Shown: positions 8,360 through 17,032 of the stretch, one piece after another
Layout of the letters: every line of letters begins with the position of its first letter
Numbering within the stretch: the stretch's first letter is position 1
DNA from: Antarcticibacterium arcticum
GTDB lineage: Bacteria > Bacteroidota > Bacteroidia > Flavobacteriales > Flavobacteriaceae
NCBI RefSeq assembly: GCF_007993795.1
Contig: NZ_CP042476.1
Span: 1,054,001 to 1,118,000 of the forward strand
Direction: 5' to 3'
Length of the DNA: 64,000 nucleotides
Made by a program: the position numbers and the translations under genes
Notes under the pieces: generated by a model
Seen by the model: only the letters and a program-made list of their open reading frames with translations
Told to the model about the DNA's origin: nothing
Databases searched by the model: none

Positions 8360-8812
8360 ATGGTTCATAATAAAAAAGAAGTATTTCAAAAATGTTTAAT
8401 TGTAGCCGATCAATTGATACAGAAATACCAGGACAAGATGGATAACATTAAAGAATCCATGGAGGCAAATGATGTTCATACAGATTATGATGAGGAAGGA
8501 AGTAACGGTGAATTACTGGGAGATTTTGAGCGCTATGCTTCCCTTCTTGACAATGCTCGAAAAATGAAGGAAACCTTAAGCCGGGTAGACCGTGAACATT
8601 ACAGCGAGCAAATAAAATTTGGAAGCCTCATAGAAACTGAAAAAAACTATTATTTTATTGCCGCACCCCTGGGGAATGTTGGAATGGATGATGGTAGTAT
8701 TATATATGCAATATCTACAGATGCCCCTATCTATGAAAAGTTAGAGGGAAAATCTAAAGGAGATACCTTTAGCCTGAAAGATGAGGAAATAAAGATCCTG
8801 GACGTGCATTAA
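8360..8812 (+). CDS. GreA/GreB C-terminal domain protein
   Basis: 150 residues. The N-terminal half is helical and acidic (KYQDKMDNIKESMEANDVHTDYDEEG) and may form a coiled coil. The C-terminal half (about 88-150) resembles the FKBP-like C-terminal domain of transcript cleavage factors: FGSLIETEKNYYFIA, then ISTDAPIYEKLEGKSKGDTF. It may act on RNA polymerase through the secondary channel or as a Gre-related antagonist, as other Gre-like proteins do; this is inference. It diverges from satD across the operator array. Its stop is immediately followed by the stop of the convergent HD phosphodiesterase gene, with no base between. Confidence 0.75.
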   Translation: MVHNKKEVFQKCLIVADQLIQKYQDKMDNIKESMEANDVHTDYDEEGSNGELLGDFERYASLLDNARKMKETLSRVDREHYSEQIKFGSLIETEKNYYFIAAPLGNVGMDDGSIIYAISTDAPIYEKLEGKSKGDTFSLKDEEIKILDVH

Positions 8813-10858
8813 TTACTCGGGATATTCCACCCGTAAATGAAAAATATTCTTAAGCTTTTGCTTGAGAATTTTTTTTATGAGCTGGATCTCTTTGAAAGTA
8901 ATATTTGAATTAAGGAACTGGCCTTCATCCATTTGCTTGTTTATTATTTTCTCTACAAAATCATCAATTTTAGCGGTTGTAGGTTCTTTAAGGCTTTTAC
9001 TGGCGGCTTCCACACTATCGCACATCATTAAAAGAGCCGTTTCACGACTAAAAGGAATTGGTCCCGGATACCTGAAGTTTGCTGCCACCGCAGTCTCGTT
9101 TTGTTCCTTTTCCTTCATATAGAAGAAATAAACGGTACTTGTCCCATGATGTGTCCTGATAAAATCAATTACCCTGTCCGGCAAATTATTCTTTTTGGCG
9201 ATCTCAATACCTTTGATCACGTGACCAATGATAATTTCTGCACTTTCTTTAGGTGAAAGTTCATCATGAGAATTGACAGAAGTTGTTTGATTTTCAGAAA
9301 AATAGGTTGGATTTTCCATTTTCCCGATATCGTGATAAAGGGCCCCTACCCTCACCAGCATTGCATTTGCACCAATTTCATTGGCAGAAGCTTCGGCAAG
9401 ATTGGCCACATTGAGCGAATGATGAAAAGTTCCCGGAGCCTTTTCAGAAAGCTCTTTCAGGAGTTTCGAATTGGTATCAGATAATTCCAGTAATGACATA
9501 TCTGATACCAGACCGAACAATTTCTCATATATATAAATAAGTGGCTGCACGAAAAGCGTAGCAAGACCACCCAGGATAAAGGTTAAGAACATTTCCATGT
9601 CAAGGTCCTGTACATTCCCTTCCTGAATTACCGTGATTGCAAAGTAAACCACTATATAGATAAAAGTTATTTGCCCTACAGAAATAAAGAGGTTAGCCCT
9701 CTTATAAAGTTCAGATACGGTTAAAATAGTTACGATCCCGGCAATGATCTGGAGGAACATATATTCATAACTGTTAGGGACCACAAACCCCAGGATGAGC
9801 ACCGTAATAACGTGCGAAAACAACCCCAGCCTGGAATCAAAGAAAGCTTTTAAAGTAAGTGGTAATATTGATAAGGGAACAATATATACATACCTTGGCT
9901 CAAAATTCACCACCAGGGTGGTAAGAAAAACCATGAGCAGTATATTGAAAAATATAAAGGTGATCTTTACATTGTTCTCATAAATATCCCTCCTGTATTT
10001 CCTGATGAACAGAAGGAGCATCAACAAGGCCATTGACACCAGCAGGCTGTACCCAAATAGGATCCAGTTATAACTGGATTCACTCCATATTTGAGATTCA
10101 TATTCCTGTTTCAGGGAATTTAAAACATTCAGTTTTTGCCCTTCTAAGATCTCGCCCCGGGAAATAATTATTGTACCTCTTTCTATACTGCCCCGGGTAT
10201 AGGAAATGGAATTTAATTTGCTATCAAGTTCTTTTTGGGTAAAGGAACTGTCATAGATCACATTAGGCTCAATACTGTTATAGAAAAGCTCCAGAAGTTC
10301 CGGGCGCAGGGAAGTTAAATTGCTCCGGTTGATATTGGTGGTTAAATAATCGGGGATCTCCTCCTGAAGAAAAATTTTTCCATATGTGATCTCATCGGCG
10401 ATATTGCCCTTTTTCAGGTAAACCAGATGATCTTCGGCCAATCTCGTTTGTTCCTGGAGCACCCCGTTCTCATACAATCCGTCCAGGGCAGTTGCCACAA
10501 ATTCTGAAATTACCCGCCCTCTCCGGTTAATGATACTGTCACTAAAAACAACAGAGATTTGTTCCGCAGCATTTAGTTTTACCTTCTCAACAATTTCTTC
10601 ATTATAATTAAAGTAGGGAATATGATTGGCAATGATCTGGTCCTTTTCCTTTACAATTTCCTCATTGGTCTTAAGAATTGCAAAATCAAACGGAGCATAT
10701 AAATTTTCATATTGCCATGGTTTCCCTTTGGTAATCTCATATTTGAATTTTCCGCCCTTGGGCATTAAATAAACCACCATTACCGCAGTAAGGATAAATA
10801 AAAAAGCCTTGTAGAAAAAGGCCTGGTTTTTATAAAAATTATTAATGTAGTGGTTCAT
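8813..10858 (-). CDS. 7TM-HD family cyclic-dinucleotide phosphodiesterase (PgpH-like)
   Basis: 681 residues. An N-terminal membrane segment (about 16-33) is followed by an extracytoplasmic domain to about residue 260 (7TMR-HDED), then seven membrane helices (about 265-450), then an HD domain (about 473-640). The HD motifs are visible as FHHSLNVANLAE and ALYHDIGKM, with a later IRTHHGT. This architecture is that of PgpH, which hydrolyses cyclic di-AMP to pApA in Listeria. The assignment of c-di-AMP as substrate is by family. It is a single gene, ending flush against the GreA-like gene. Confidence 0.88.
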   Translation of the reverse strand: MNHYINNFYKNQAFFYKAFLFILTAVMVVYLMPKGGKFKYEITKGKPWQYENLYAPFDFAILKTNEEIVKEKDQIIANHIPYFNYNEEIVEKVKLNAAEQISVVFSDSIINRRGRVISEFVATALDGLYENGVLQEQTRLAEDHLVYLKKGNIADEITYGKIFLQEEIPDYLTTNINRSNLTSLRPELLELFYNSIEPNVIYDSSFTQKELDSKLNSISYTRGSIERGTIIISRGEILEGQKLNVLNSLKQEYESQIWSESSYNWILFGYSLLVSMALLMLLLFIRKYRRDIYENNVKITFIFFNILLMVFLTTLVVNFEPRYVYIVPLSILPLTLKAFFDSRLGLFSHVITVLILGFVVPNSYEYMFLQIIAGIVTILTVSELYKRANLFISVGQITFIYIVVYFAITVIQEGNVQDLDMEMFLTFILGGLATLFVQPLIYIYEKLFGLVSDMSLLELSDTNSKLLKELSEKAPGTFHHSLNVANLAEASANEIGANAMLVRVGALYHDIGKMENPTYFSENQTTSVNSHDELSPKESAEIIIGHVIKGIEIAKKNNLPDRVIDFIRTHHGTSTVYFFYMKEKEQNETAVAANFRYPGPIPFSRETALLMMCDSVEAASKSLKEPTTAKIDDFVEKIINKQMDEGQFLNSNITFKEIQLIKKILKQKLKNIFHLRVEYPE

Positions 10859-10913
10859 CTAAATAATTACTGTTCTTCAAAAGTAATAAAAAAACATCAT
10901 GCGGGATAAGACC

Positions 10914-10945
10914 TTGGTTTGTTCTTTATAAAATCATTAAATTCG
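10914..10945 (+). promoter_or_regulatory. Promoter of the thiolase gene
   Basis: TTG at 10914-10916 and TAAATTCG at 10938-10945 (one mismatch to TAnnTTTG) with a 21-nt spacer, which fits Bacteroidota promoters. The thiolase ATG is at 10973. Confidence 0.45.
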
Positions 10946-10972
10946 CAACAACTGAATTTAAATCTTTAAATT

Positions 10973-12148
10973 ATGAAAGAAGTAGTAATAGTAAGTGCTG
11001 CAAGGACACCCATTGGAAGTTTCATGGGTAGTTTGTCTACGGTTCCTGCAACTAAATTAGGATCTATAGCCATAAAAGGGGCACTTAACAAAATAAATTT
11101 AAAACCTGAACTGGTGGATGAAGTATTAATGGGAAATGTAGTTCAGGCAGGTGTAGGCCAGGCTCCGGCGAGACAGGCTGCCCTAGGTGCAGGAATTCCC
11201 GATACTGTTCCCTGTACAACTGTTAATAAGGTTTGTGCAAGTGGGATGAAATCTATAATGCAGGGAGCCCAGGCCATTATGCTGGGAGATGCCAATATAG
11301 TGGTTGCCGGCGGAATGGAAAATATGAGTATGATCCCCCATTATTTACACCTTAGAACTGGGCAAAAATTTGGGCCTGCAACCATGGTTGACGGGATGCA
11401 AAAAGATGGATTGGTTGATGCTTATGATCATAACGCAATGGGCACCTGTGCCGATCTTTGTGCTACGGAACATAATTTTTCCCGTGAAGACCAGGATGCC
11501 TTTGCTATAAAATCCTATGAAAGATCTGCTAAGGCCTGGAAGGAAGGAAAATTTGACAATGAGATAGTTCCGGTAGAGGTGCCGCAACGTAAAGGTGATC
11601 CTGTGATCTTTAAGGAAGATGAGGAATTTAAAAATGTACAAATTGATAAAATTGCCTCCCTGCGCCCCGCCTTTTCTAAAGACGGTACTGTAACGGCTGC
11701 AAATGCTTCTACTATAAATGATGGTGCCGCAGCTGTAGTTTTAATGAGCCGGGAAAAAGCTGATGAACTTGGATTAAAAGCACTTGCGGTAATAAAAGGA
11801 TTTGCAGATGCTGCACAGGAACCAAAATGGTTTACTACAGCTCCTGCCAAAGCGCTGCCTAAAGCTCTGGACAAAGCCGGAATAAGCAAAGATGATGTAG
11901 ATTTCTTCGAGTTCAATGAGGCTTTTGCAGTGGTAGGATTGGCAAATATGAAATTACTGGGCTTAACAGATGAGAACACCAACGTAAATGGTGGTGCAGT
12001 TTCTTTGGGACATCCCCTTGGATGTTCAGGTGCAAGGATAGTAATTACGTTGCTGAATGTCCTGGAACAAAAAGATGCTAAAACAGGTGCAGCAGCCATT
12101 TGCAATGGTGGTGGCGGGGCTTCAGCAATAGTTATCCAGAGAGATTAA
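10973..12148 (+). CDS. Acetyl-CoA C-acetyltransferase (thiolase)
   Basis: 391 residues, the normal length of biosynthetic/degradative thiolases. The acyl-accepting cysteine is C88 in NKVCASGMKS. The C-terminal motifs GHPLGCSG (His347) and CNGGGGAS (Cys377) complete the active site. It condenses two acetyl-CoA to acetoacetyl-CoA or runs the reverse thiolytic step, in ketone-body, fatty-acid or mevalonate metabolism. Sequence alone does not fix the direction, so no symbol is given (atoB/phaA type). The NlpC/P60 gene follows after 23 nt and may be co-transcribed. A plausible promoter precedes it. Confidence 0.93.
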   Translation: MKEVVIVSAARTPIGSFMGSLSTVPATKLGSIAIKGALNKINLKPELVDEVLMGNVVQAGVGQAPARQAALGAGIPDTVPCTTVNKVCASGMKSIMQGAQAIMLGDANIVVAGGMENMSMIPHYLHLRTGQKFGPATMVDGMQKDGLVDAYDHNAMGTCADLCATEHNFSREDQDAFAIKSYERSAKAWKEGKFDNEIVPVEVPQRKGDPVIFKEDEEFKNVQIDKIASLRPAFSKDGTVTAANASTINDGAAAVVLMSREKADELGLKALAVIKGFADAAQEPKWFTTAPAKALPKALDKAGISKDDVDFFEFNEAFAVVGLANMKLLGLTDENTNVNGGAVSLGHPLGCSGARIVITLLNVLEQKDAKTGAAAICNGGGGASAIVIQRD

Positions 12149-12171
12149 TTAAGAACTGCAATCTATAATTA

Positions 12172-12921
12172 ATGCAATACGGAATTTGCACCCTTAGCAT
12201 TGTCCCGGTAAGAATCCAACCGAATGATGCATCTGAAATGCTTACCCAATTGTTATATGGAGAAAATTTCAAGATCCTTGAAGAAAGAGGTAAATGGAGC
12301 AGGATTCGTGTTGCATTTGATTCTTACGAAGGCTGGGTAAGCAATAGCCAGATTTCAAAAATAGAGGAAACATACTACGAGGAACTTTTAAATAGTGAAC
12401 AGATCTACTCTGTAGATCTAATTGAATTTATTGCTGAAAGCTCAGGTAATCTAACCCATATTCCCCTGGGTGCGGTGCTTAATCATGCCAAGCTATCAAA
12501 CCTGGTCTTTGACGGGCATTCGGTTCACGGGATTGGCTCAAAATCCAGGTTGATTGATACTGCCATCCTATATCTTAACACACCTTTTTTATGGGGTGGA
12601 AAGACCCCTTTTGGAATTGATTCCAGCGGACTCACACAAATGGTTTACAGACTTAATGGTTATTGCCTGCACCGCGATTCCGCACAGCAGGCTAAACAAG
12701 GTGAAGCGCTTAGTTTTATTGAGGAAAGTGAACCGGGTGACCTGGCATTTTTTGATGATGCCGATGGAAATATAATTCATGTAGGTCTTATAATGCCCGA
12801 TAATTATATTATACATGCCGATGGGAAAGTACGTATTGACAGGATAGACCATTCAGGGATCTTTAATATAGATCTTCGCAAGCACACCCATAAATTAAGG
12901 GTTATAAAAAAGATAATCTAA
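12172..12921 (+). CDS. SH3b-NlpC/P60 protein with Ser replacing catalytic Cys
   Basis: 249 residues. Residues 1-60 form a bacterial SH3-type module (LYGENFKILEERGKWSRIRV, then YEGWVS), and residues 125-240 an NlpC/P60 domain. The domain has WGGKTPFGIDSSG where the family has GxDCSG: the nucleophile position is Ser151 (codon TCC at 12622-12624). The His residues remain in IIHVGL (H203) and IIHADG (H215). No signal peptide is visible, as I recall for flavobacterial homologues. A normal family member cleaves D-Glu/meso-DAP peptide bonds in peptidoglycan stem peptides; with Ser this one may be inactive or a binding protein. A hairpin terminator follows. Confidence 0.85.
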   Translation: MQYGICTLSIVPVRIQPNDASEMLTQLLYGENFKILEERGKWSRIRVAFDSYEGWVSNSQISKIEETYYEELLNSEQIYSVDLIEFIAESSGNLTHIPLGAVLNHAKLSNLVFDGHSVHGIGSKSRLIDTAILYLNTPFLWGGKTPFGIDSSGLTQMVYRLNGYCLHRDSAQQAKQGEALSFIEESEPGDLAFFDDADGNIIHVGLIMPDNYIIHADGKVRIDRIDHSGIFNIDLRKHTHKLRVIKKII

Positions 12922-12944
12922 CAGGGTTTTATTAAATAAAAAAA

Positions 12945-12965
12945 GGCTGCCAATGGCAGCCTTTT
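12945..12965. terminator. Bidirectional intrinsic terminator
   Basis: GGCTGCC (12945-12951), loop AAT, GGCAGCC (12955-12961), with an A-tract on the left and TTTTCTT on the right. It separates the convergent NlpC/P60 and TPR genes and can serve both strands. Confidence 0.8.
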
Positions 12966-12985
12966 CTTGTAACATTAAATATCAA

Positions 12986-14233
12986 TTACTGCTTTGATGC
13001 ATCTAATTTTGCCTGAATGGCTTCAGCTTTGGCATTTTCACCAAGTTGATAATAGATGTTCATAGTAGTACGCATAGCTTCTTTGTTATTTGGATCTTTC
13101 TCCATCACCGCTTCAAGGTAAGGTAAAGCTTCTTTATAAATTACTTTACGTTGTGCTCCAAGTTCATCGTACTTCTTGGTATCTGCCTTGCTCATTCCCA
13201 AACTGTTCATTTCTTCTACAATTGCAGCTTCCTTTGCAAGAATTGCAGCAGCAATATTTAAACGGGCATCGTTTAGGTTAGGGTCTATTGCAAGAGCTTT
13301 CTTATAGTATTCAATAGCTGTTGGATTATCTCCTATTTCAAAAGAAGTAACACCAAGGTTATAATAAAGGGTTGCATTATTAGGATCCTTTTTAACGATA
13401 CCTTCCATGATCTCCTTATACTTATCTTTTTGACCCATTCTATAGTACATATCAGCTTCAGATTGTAAAAGAGTAAGATCATCAGGATTTGCAAGTTTGG
13501 CTGCATCCATTGCAGCTATAGCTTTATCCTCATTCCCATTAGCGATATGGATCAATGCAATGTTCTTCATTATCTCACCTTTTTTAGGTGGCGATTTTCT
13601 GTCTTCAGGATTTATGTATTGTCCAGCTTTCACCATTAAGTCTCTTTGAGCCTTATTCATACTTTCCTCTTCACCTGTAGCTTTATTTACAGCGATATAT
13701 TCAACTTCAGAACCATCATATCCAAGGTCTCTTAGGTCTTCATAATACTTAAGGGCTTTATCATATTCCTTTGCATTGATCGCATTGGAAGCAGCGTAAT
13801 ATAAATAAATGGTATCTTTTGGGTTCATTTGGTACCCGGCATACAATTTATCTCCCGCGGCACTATAATTTTCAGAATTTTGATCTTTTATAGCGCTTTG
13901 AACAAGTGAATTTGTAACAGCACTTAATCCATTCACAGCCTCATTATCTCCTAATTGCTGTGCTTGTTTGAATGCTTCAGCAGCAGTCATTAAGTCTTTT
14001 ACAGAGGTATTTTCCCCATTCCCAAGATAAGCGTGGCCTTTGTACAGGTAAAAATCTGCCTTTAACTTGGCATTGGCGCTGCCTAAACTGGCTTCTGCCT
14101 GGGTGAGCAGGGACTTAGCTTCTGCATAACTTCCCTTTTCAATTGCTTTTCCGGCATCCCGGATCTCTTTTTTTTGAGCTATAGCTACTACCGAAAAAAG
14201 TGATAATGCTATGGTAAATAACTTGATTTTCAT
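12986..14233 (-). CDS. Secreted tetratricopeptide repeat protein
   Basis: 415 residues with a Sec signal peptide (MKIKLFTIALSLFSVVAIAQ). The rest is helical with several TPR units, the clearest near residues 285-325 (NATLYYNLGVTSFEIGDNPT and EYYKKALAIDPNLNDARLNI) and near 370-410. TPR domains bind protein partners, so this is probably a periplasmic scaffold. It lies 21 nt downstream of gyrA on the same strand and is probably transcribed with it, an arrangement I recall in other flavobacteria. The specific partner is unknown. The shared terminator at 12945-12965 ends the unit. Confidence 0.85.
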   Translation of the reverse strand: MKIKLFTIALSLFSVVAIAQKKEIRDAGKAIEKGSYAEAKSLLTQAEASLGSANAKLKADFYLYKGHAYLGNGENTSVKDLMTAAEAFKQAQQLGDNEAVNGLSAVTNSLVQSAIKDQNSENYSAAGDKLYAGYQMNPKDTIYLYYAASNAINAKEYDKALKYYEDLRDLGYDGSEVEYIAVNKATGEEESMNKAQRDLMVKAGQYINPEDRKSPPKKGEIMKNIALIHIANGNEDKAIAAMDAAKLANPDDLTLLQSEADMYYRMGQKDKYKEIMEGIVKKDPNNATLYYNLGVTSFEIGDNPTAIEYYKKALAIDPNLNDARLNIAAAILAKEAAIVEEMNSLGMSKADTKKYDELGAQRKVIYKEALPYLEAVMEKDPNNKEAMRTTMNIYYQLGENAKAEAIQAKLDASKQ

Positions 14234-14254
14234 TGATTTTGGTTTTAGGTTTAT

Positions 14255-16786
14255 TTATTCTTCAGTATTATCTGCAATTGTTGTGCCATCTCCTGTTTCA
14301 TCGCTGCTATCAGGTGTTATGGCATCATCAAGGTCAACTGTGCCCTCTTCACTTTGCATTACTTTTGCAACTGCCGCGATAGAATCATTCCCTTTTAGGT
14401 TAATCAATCGCACTCCCTGTGTTGCTCTTCCCATTACCCTCAAATTGTCTACACTCATCCTTATGGCAAGACCGGACCGGTTAATGATCATAAGATCATC
14501 TCCATCATTTACATTTTTGATAGCTACAAGTTCTCCGGTCTTATCAGTAATGGAAATTGTCTTAACACCTTTACCACCCCGGTTGGTGATCCTGTAATCA
14601 TCAAGTTTAGATCTCTTACCGTAACCGTTGGCTGAAACCACCAAAACATTGGCCTCCATGTCATTAACCGCAATCATTCCCACCACTTCATCATTATCAT
14701 CTGCCAGGGTTATTCCTCTTACTCCAGATGCATTACGACCCATGGGACGGGTTTTGCTTTCTTCAAATCTTATTGCCTTTCCGCTCTTCACGGCAAGCAT
14801 TACCTGGCTATCTCCATCGGTAAGTTTTGCTTCCAGTAATTCATCATCCTCACGAATTGTGATCGCGTTGATTCCATTTATTCTTGGTCTTGAATATTGC
14901 TCAAGAGAGGTTTTCTTAACCTGGCCTTTTTTAGTGGCCATGATTACGTAATGATTGTTGATATACTCCTCATCTTTTAGATCCTGGGTGCAAATAAATG
15001 CTTTCACTTTATCGTCCGGTTCTAAATTAATAAGGTTTTGGATAGCCCTTCCTTTAGATGTCTTGCTTCCTTCCGGAATTTCATAAACCCTCATCCAGAA
15101 ACATTTTCCTTTTTGCGTAAAGAATAACATATACTGGTGATTGGTTCCTGAAAATAAATGCTCAAGAAAATCCTCACTTCTGGTAGTAGAGCCTTTCTGC
15201 CCTACTCCACCCCTGTTCTGGGTTTTATATTCATTTAGAGATGTTCTTTTGATGTAGCCTGCATGGGAAATTGTTATTACCACCTGCTCATCCGGGATCA
15301 TATCTTCTATGCTTAGGTCTCCCCCTGCATATTCAATTACAGACCTACGGGAATCTCCATATTTATCTTTTATTTCCAGTAATTCGTCTTTAATAACCTG
15401 CATTCTTCTCTCTTTACGGGCAAGAATATCTTTTAGGTCTTCAATAGTCTTAAGTAGTTCATCATATTCTGCACGTAACTTATCCTGCTCCAGTCCGGTA
15501 AGTTGTCTCAATCGCATTTCTACAATTGCCTTGGCCTGAAGTTCAGATAATTGAAAACGATCGATTAATTTGGATCTGGCTTCATCTGCATTGCTGGAAG
15601 AACGGATCAATGCGATCACTTCATCAATATTATCTGATGCTATGATCAAACCTTCAAGAATGTGGGCCCTTTCTTCGGCTTTTCTTAATTCATAGGTTGT
15701 TCTTCTAACTACCACATCGTGACGGTGCTCTACGAAATGGAAGATCATATCCTTAAGATTCAACATCTCGGGACGTCCTTTTACAAGGGCTATATTGTTT
15801 ACGCTAAAACTGGTTTGAAGCGCAGTATGTTTATAAAGGGTATTTAAAACGATATTGGGTATTGCATCCCTTTTAAGAATGTAAACAATTCTCATCCCAT
15901 TCCTGTCAGACTCATCCCGGATCATGGAAATACCGTCGATCTTTTTCTCGTTAACAAGATCGGCAGTTTTCTTGATCATGTCCGCCTTATTTACCTGGTA
16001 AGGAATTTCTGTAACCACTATGCATTCCTTTCCGGCAACTTCTTCCAGACTGGATTTGGCCCTTACAACAATTCGTCCCCGGCCGGTTTTGAACGCCTCT
16101 CTCACACCGTCATAACCGTAAATGGTTCCACCGGTAGGAAAATCTGGCGCTTTAATATGAGTTATTAACTCGTCAATCTCTATGTCGTGATTATCAATAT
16201 AGGCAACTGTTCCGTCTATTACTTCTGAGAGGTTGTGTGGAGGCATATTCGTGGCCATTCCCACCGCAATCCCGCTGGCACCATTTACCAATAAATTTGG
16301 AACTCTCGTTGGAAGTACAGTAGGTTCCTCCAGGGTGTCGTCAAAATTTAGTCTAAAATCTACGGTTTCTTTATCGATATCTGCCAGCATATCCTCTGCG
16401 ATCTTGCGCATTCTGGCTTCCGTATATCGCATCGCGGCCGGGCTGTCACCATCTACAGATCCAAAGTTACCCTGCCCGTCTACCAACATATATCTTAAAC
16501 TCCATTCCTGCGCCATCCTCACCATAGTATCATAAACAGAAGTATCACCGTGAGGGTGATATTTACCTAATACTTCCCCAACTATTCTGGCAGATTTTTT
16601 ATGTGCAGTATTTGATCGTATTCCCAATTCATGCATCCCGAATAAAACCCTTCTGTGAACGGGTTTTAGCCCGTCACGTACATCAGGAAGGGCACGTGAC
16701 ACAATGACCGACATCGAATAATCGATGTAAGCCGATTTCATTTCATCTTCAATGTTGATAGGAATTAATCTTTCTCCTTCAGCCAT
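14255..16786 (-). CDS. gyrA: DNA gyrase subunit A
   Basis: 843 residues. The opening MAEGERLIPINIEDEMKSAY and the breakage-reunion domain with AAMRYTEARM (catalytic Tyr121) identify GyrA. The C-terminal DNA-wrapping domain (about 500-815) contains the GyrA box as NRGGKG, which distinguishes it from ParC. Gyrase introduces negative supercoils together with GyrB, which is not in this window. In the quinolone-resistance region it reads HGDTSVYDT: Thr82 stands where E. coli has Ser83, while the Asp at the second position (Asp86) is kept. The acidic tail is Asp/Glu/Thr-rich. The TPR gene follows after 21 nt. Confidence 0.97.
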   Translation of the reverse strand: MAEGERLIPINIEDEMKSAYIDYSMSVIVSRALPDVRDGLKPVHRRVLFGMHELGIRSNTAHKKSARIVGEVLGKYHPHGDTSVYDTMVRMAQEWSLRYMLVDGQGNFGSVDGDSPAAMRYTEARMRKIAEDMLADIDKETVDFRLNFDDTLEEPTVLPTRVPNLLVNGASGIAVGMATNMPPHNLSEVIDGTVAYIDNHDIEIDELITHIKAPDFPTGGTIYGYDGVREAFKTGRGRIVVRAKSSLEEVAGKECIVVTEIPYQVNKADMIKKTADLVNEKKIDGISMIRDESDRNGMRIVYILKRDAIPNIVLNTLYKHTALQTSFSVNNIALVKGRPEMLNLKDMIFHFVEHRHDVVVRRTTYELRKAEERAHILEGLIIASDNIDEVIALIRSSSNADEARSKLIDRFQLSELQAKAIVEMRLRQLTGLEQDKLRAEYDELLKTIEDLKDILARKERRMQVIKDELLEIKDKYGDSRRSVIEYAGGDLSIEDMIPDEQVVITISHAGYIKRTSLNEYKTQNRGGVGQKGSTTRSEDFLEHLFSGTNHQYMLFFTQKGKCFWMRVYEIPEGSKTSKGRAIQNLINLEPDDKVKAFICTQDLKDEEYINNHYVIMATKKGQVKKTSLEQYSRPRINGINAITIREDDELLEAKLTDGDSQVMLAVKSGKAIRFEESKTRPMGRNASGVRGITLADDNDEVVGMIAVNDMEANVLVVSANGYGKRSKLDDYRITNRGGKGVKTISITDKTGELVAIKNVNDGDDLMIINRSGLAIRMSVDNLRVMGRATQGVRLINLKGNDSIAAVAKVMQSEEGTVDLDDAITPDSSDETGDGTTIADNTEE

Positions 16787-16945
16787 ATTTACTAGTTTAA
16801 TTTAGTTCAAAAATCTAACGTGCCAATTTACGGATTTTACCAATGTTTTAAGGGGTGTATACCCATGTTTTGACAAATTTTATTAACAAATATTTAGGCA
16901 GTCTTGGTTAATAAGTTAGTTACCTTCAAATTTGTATATTGAAAG

Positions 16946-16953
16946 TAATTTTG
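16946..16953 (+). promoter_or_regulatory. -7 box of clpC
   Basis: TAATTTTG matches TAnnTTTG exactly, 79 nt before the chosen clpC start at 17033. The -33 region shows only TTC at a suitable distance. No CtsR- or HrcA-type (CIRCE) inverted repeat was noticed nearby. Confidence 0.4.
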
Positions 16954-17032
16954 TCAATTAGCTTGCGACACATTGTTAGGTACAATTTTTGAACCCTGTG
17001 CATTATACAATTTAAAGAGAAAGGAAAATAAG

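Noticed and set aside
11515..12105. Long antisense reading frame over the thiolase gene (196 codons)
   Set aside because: It is opposite a clear thiolase gene, is Ser/Ala-rich as antisense shadows are, and has no recognisable motif.
14255..16786. Thr82 of GyrA as a quinolone-resistance mutation
   Set aside because: Thr occurs at this position in wild-type GyrA of some susceptible species, such as Pseudomonas aeruginosa, so resistance cannot be inferred from it.
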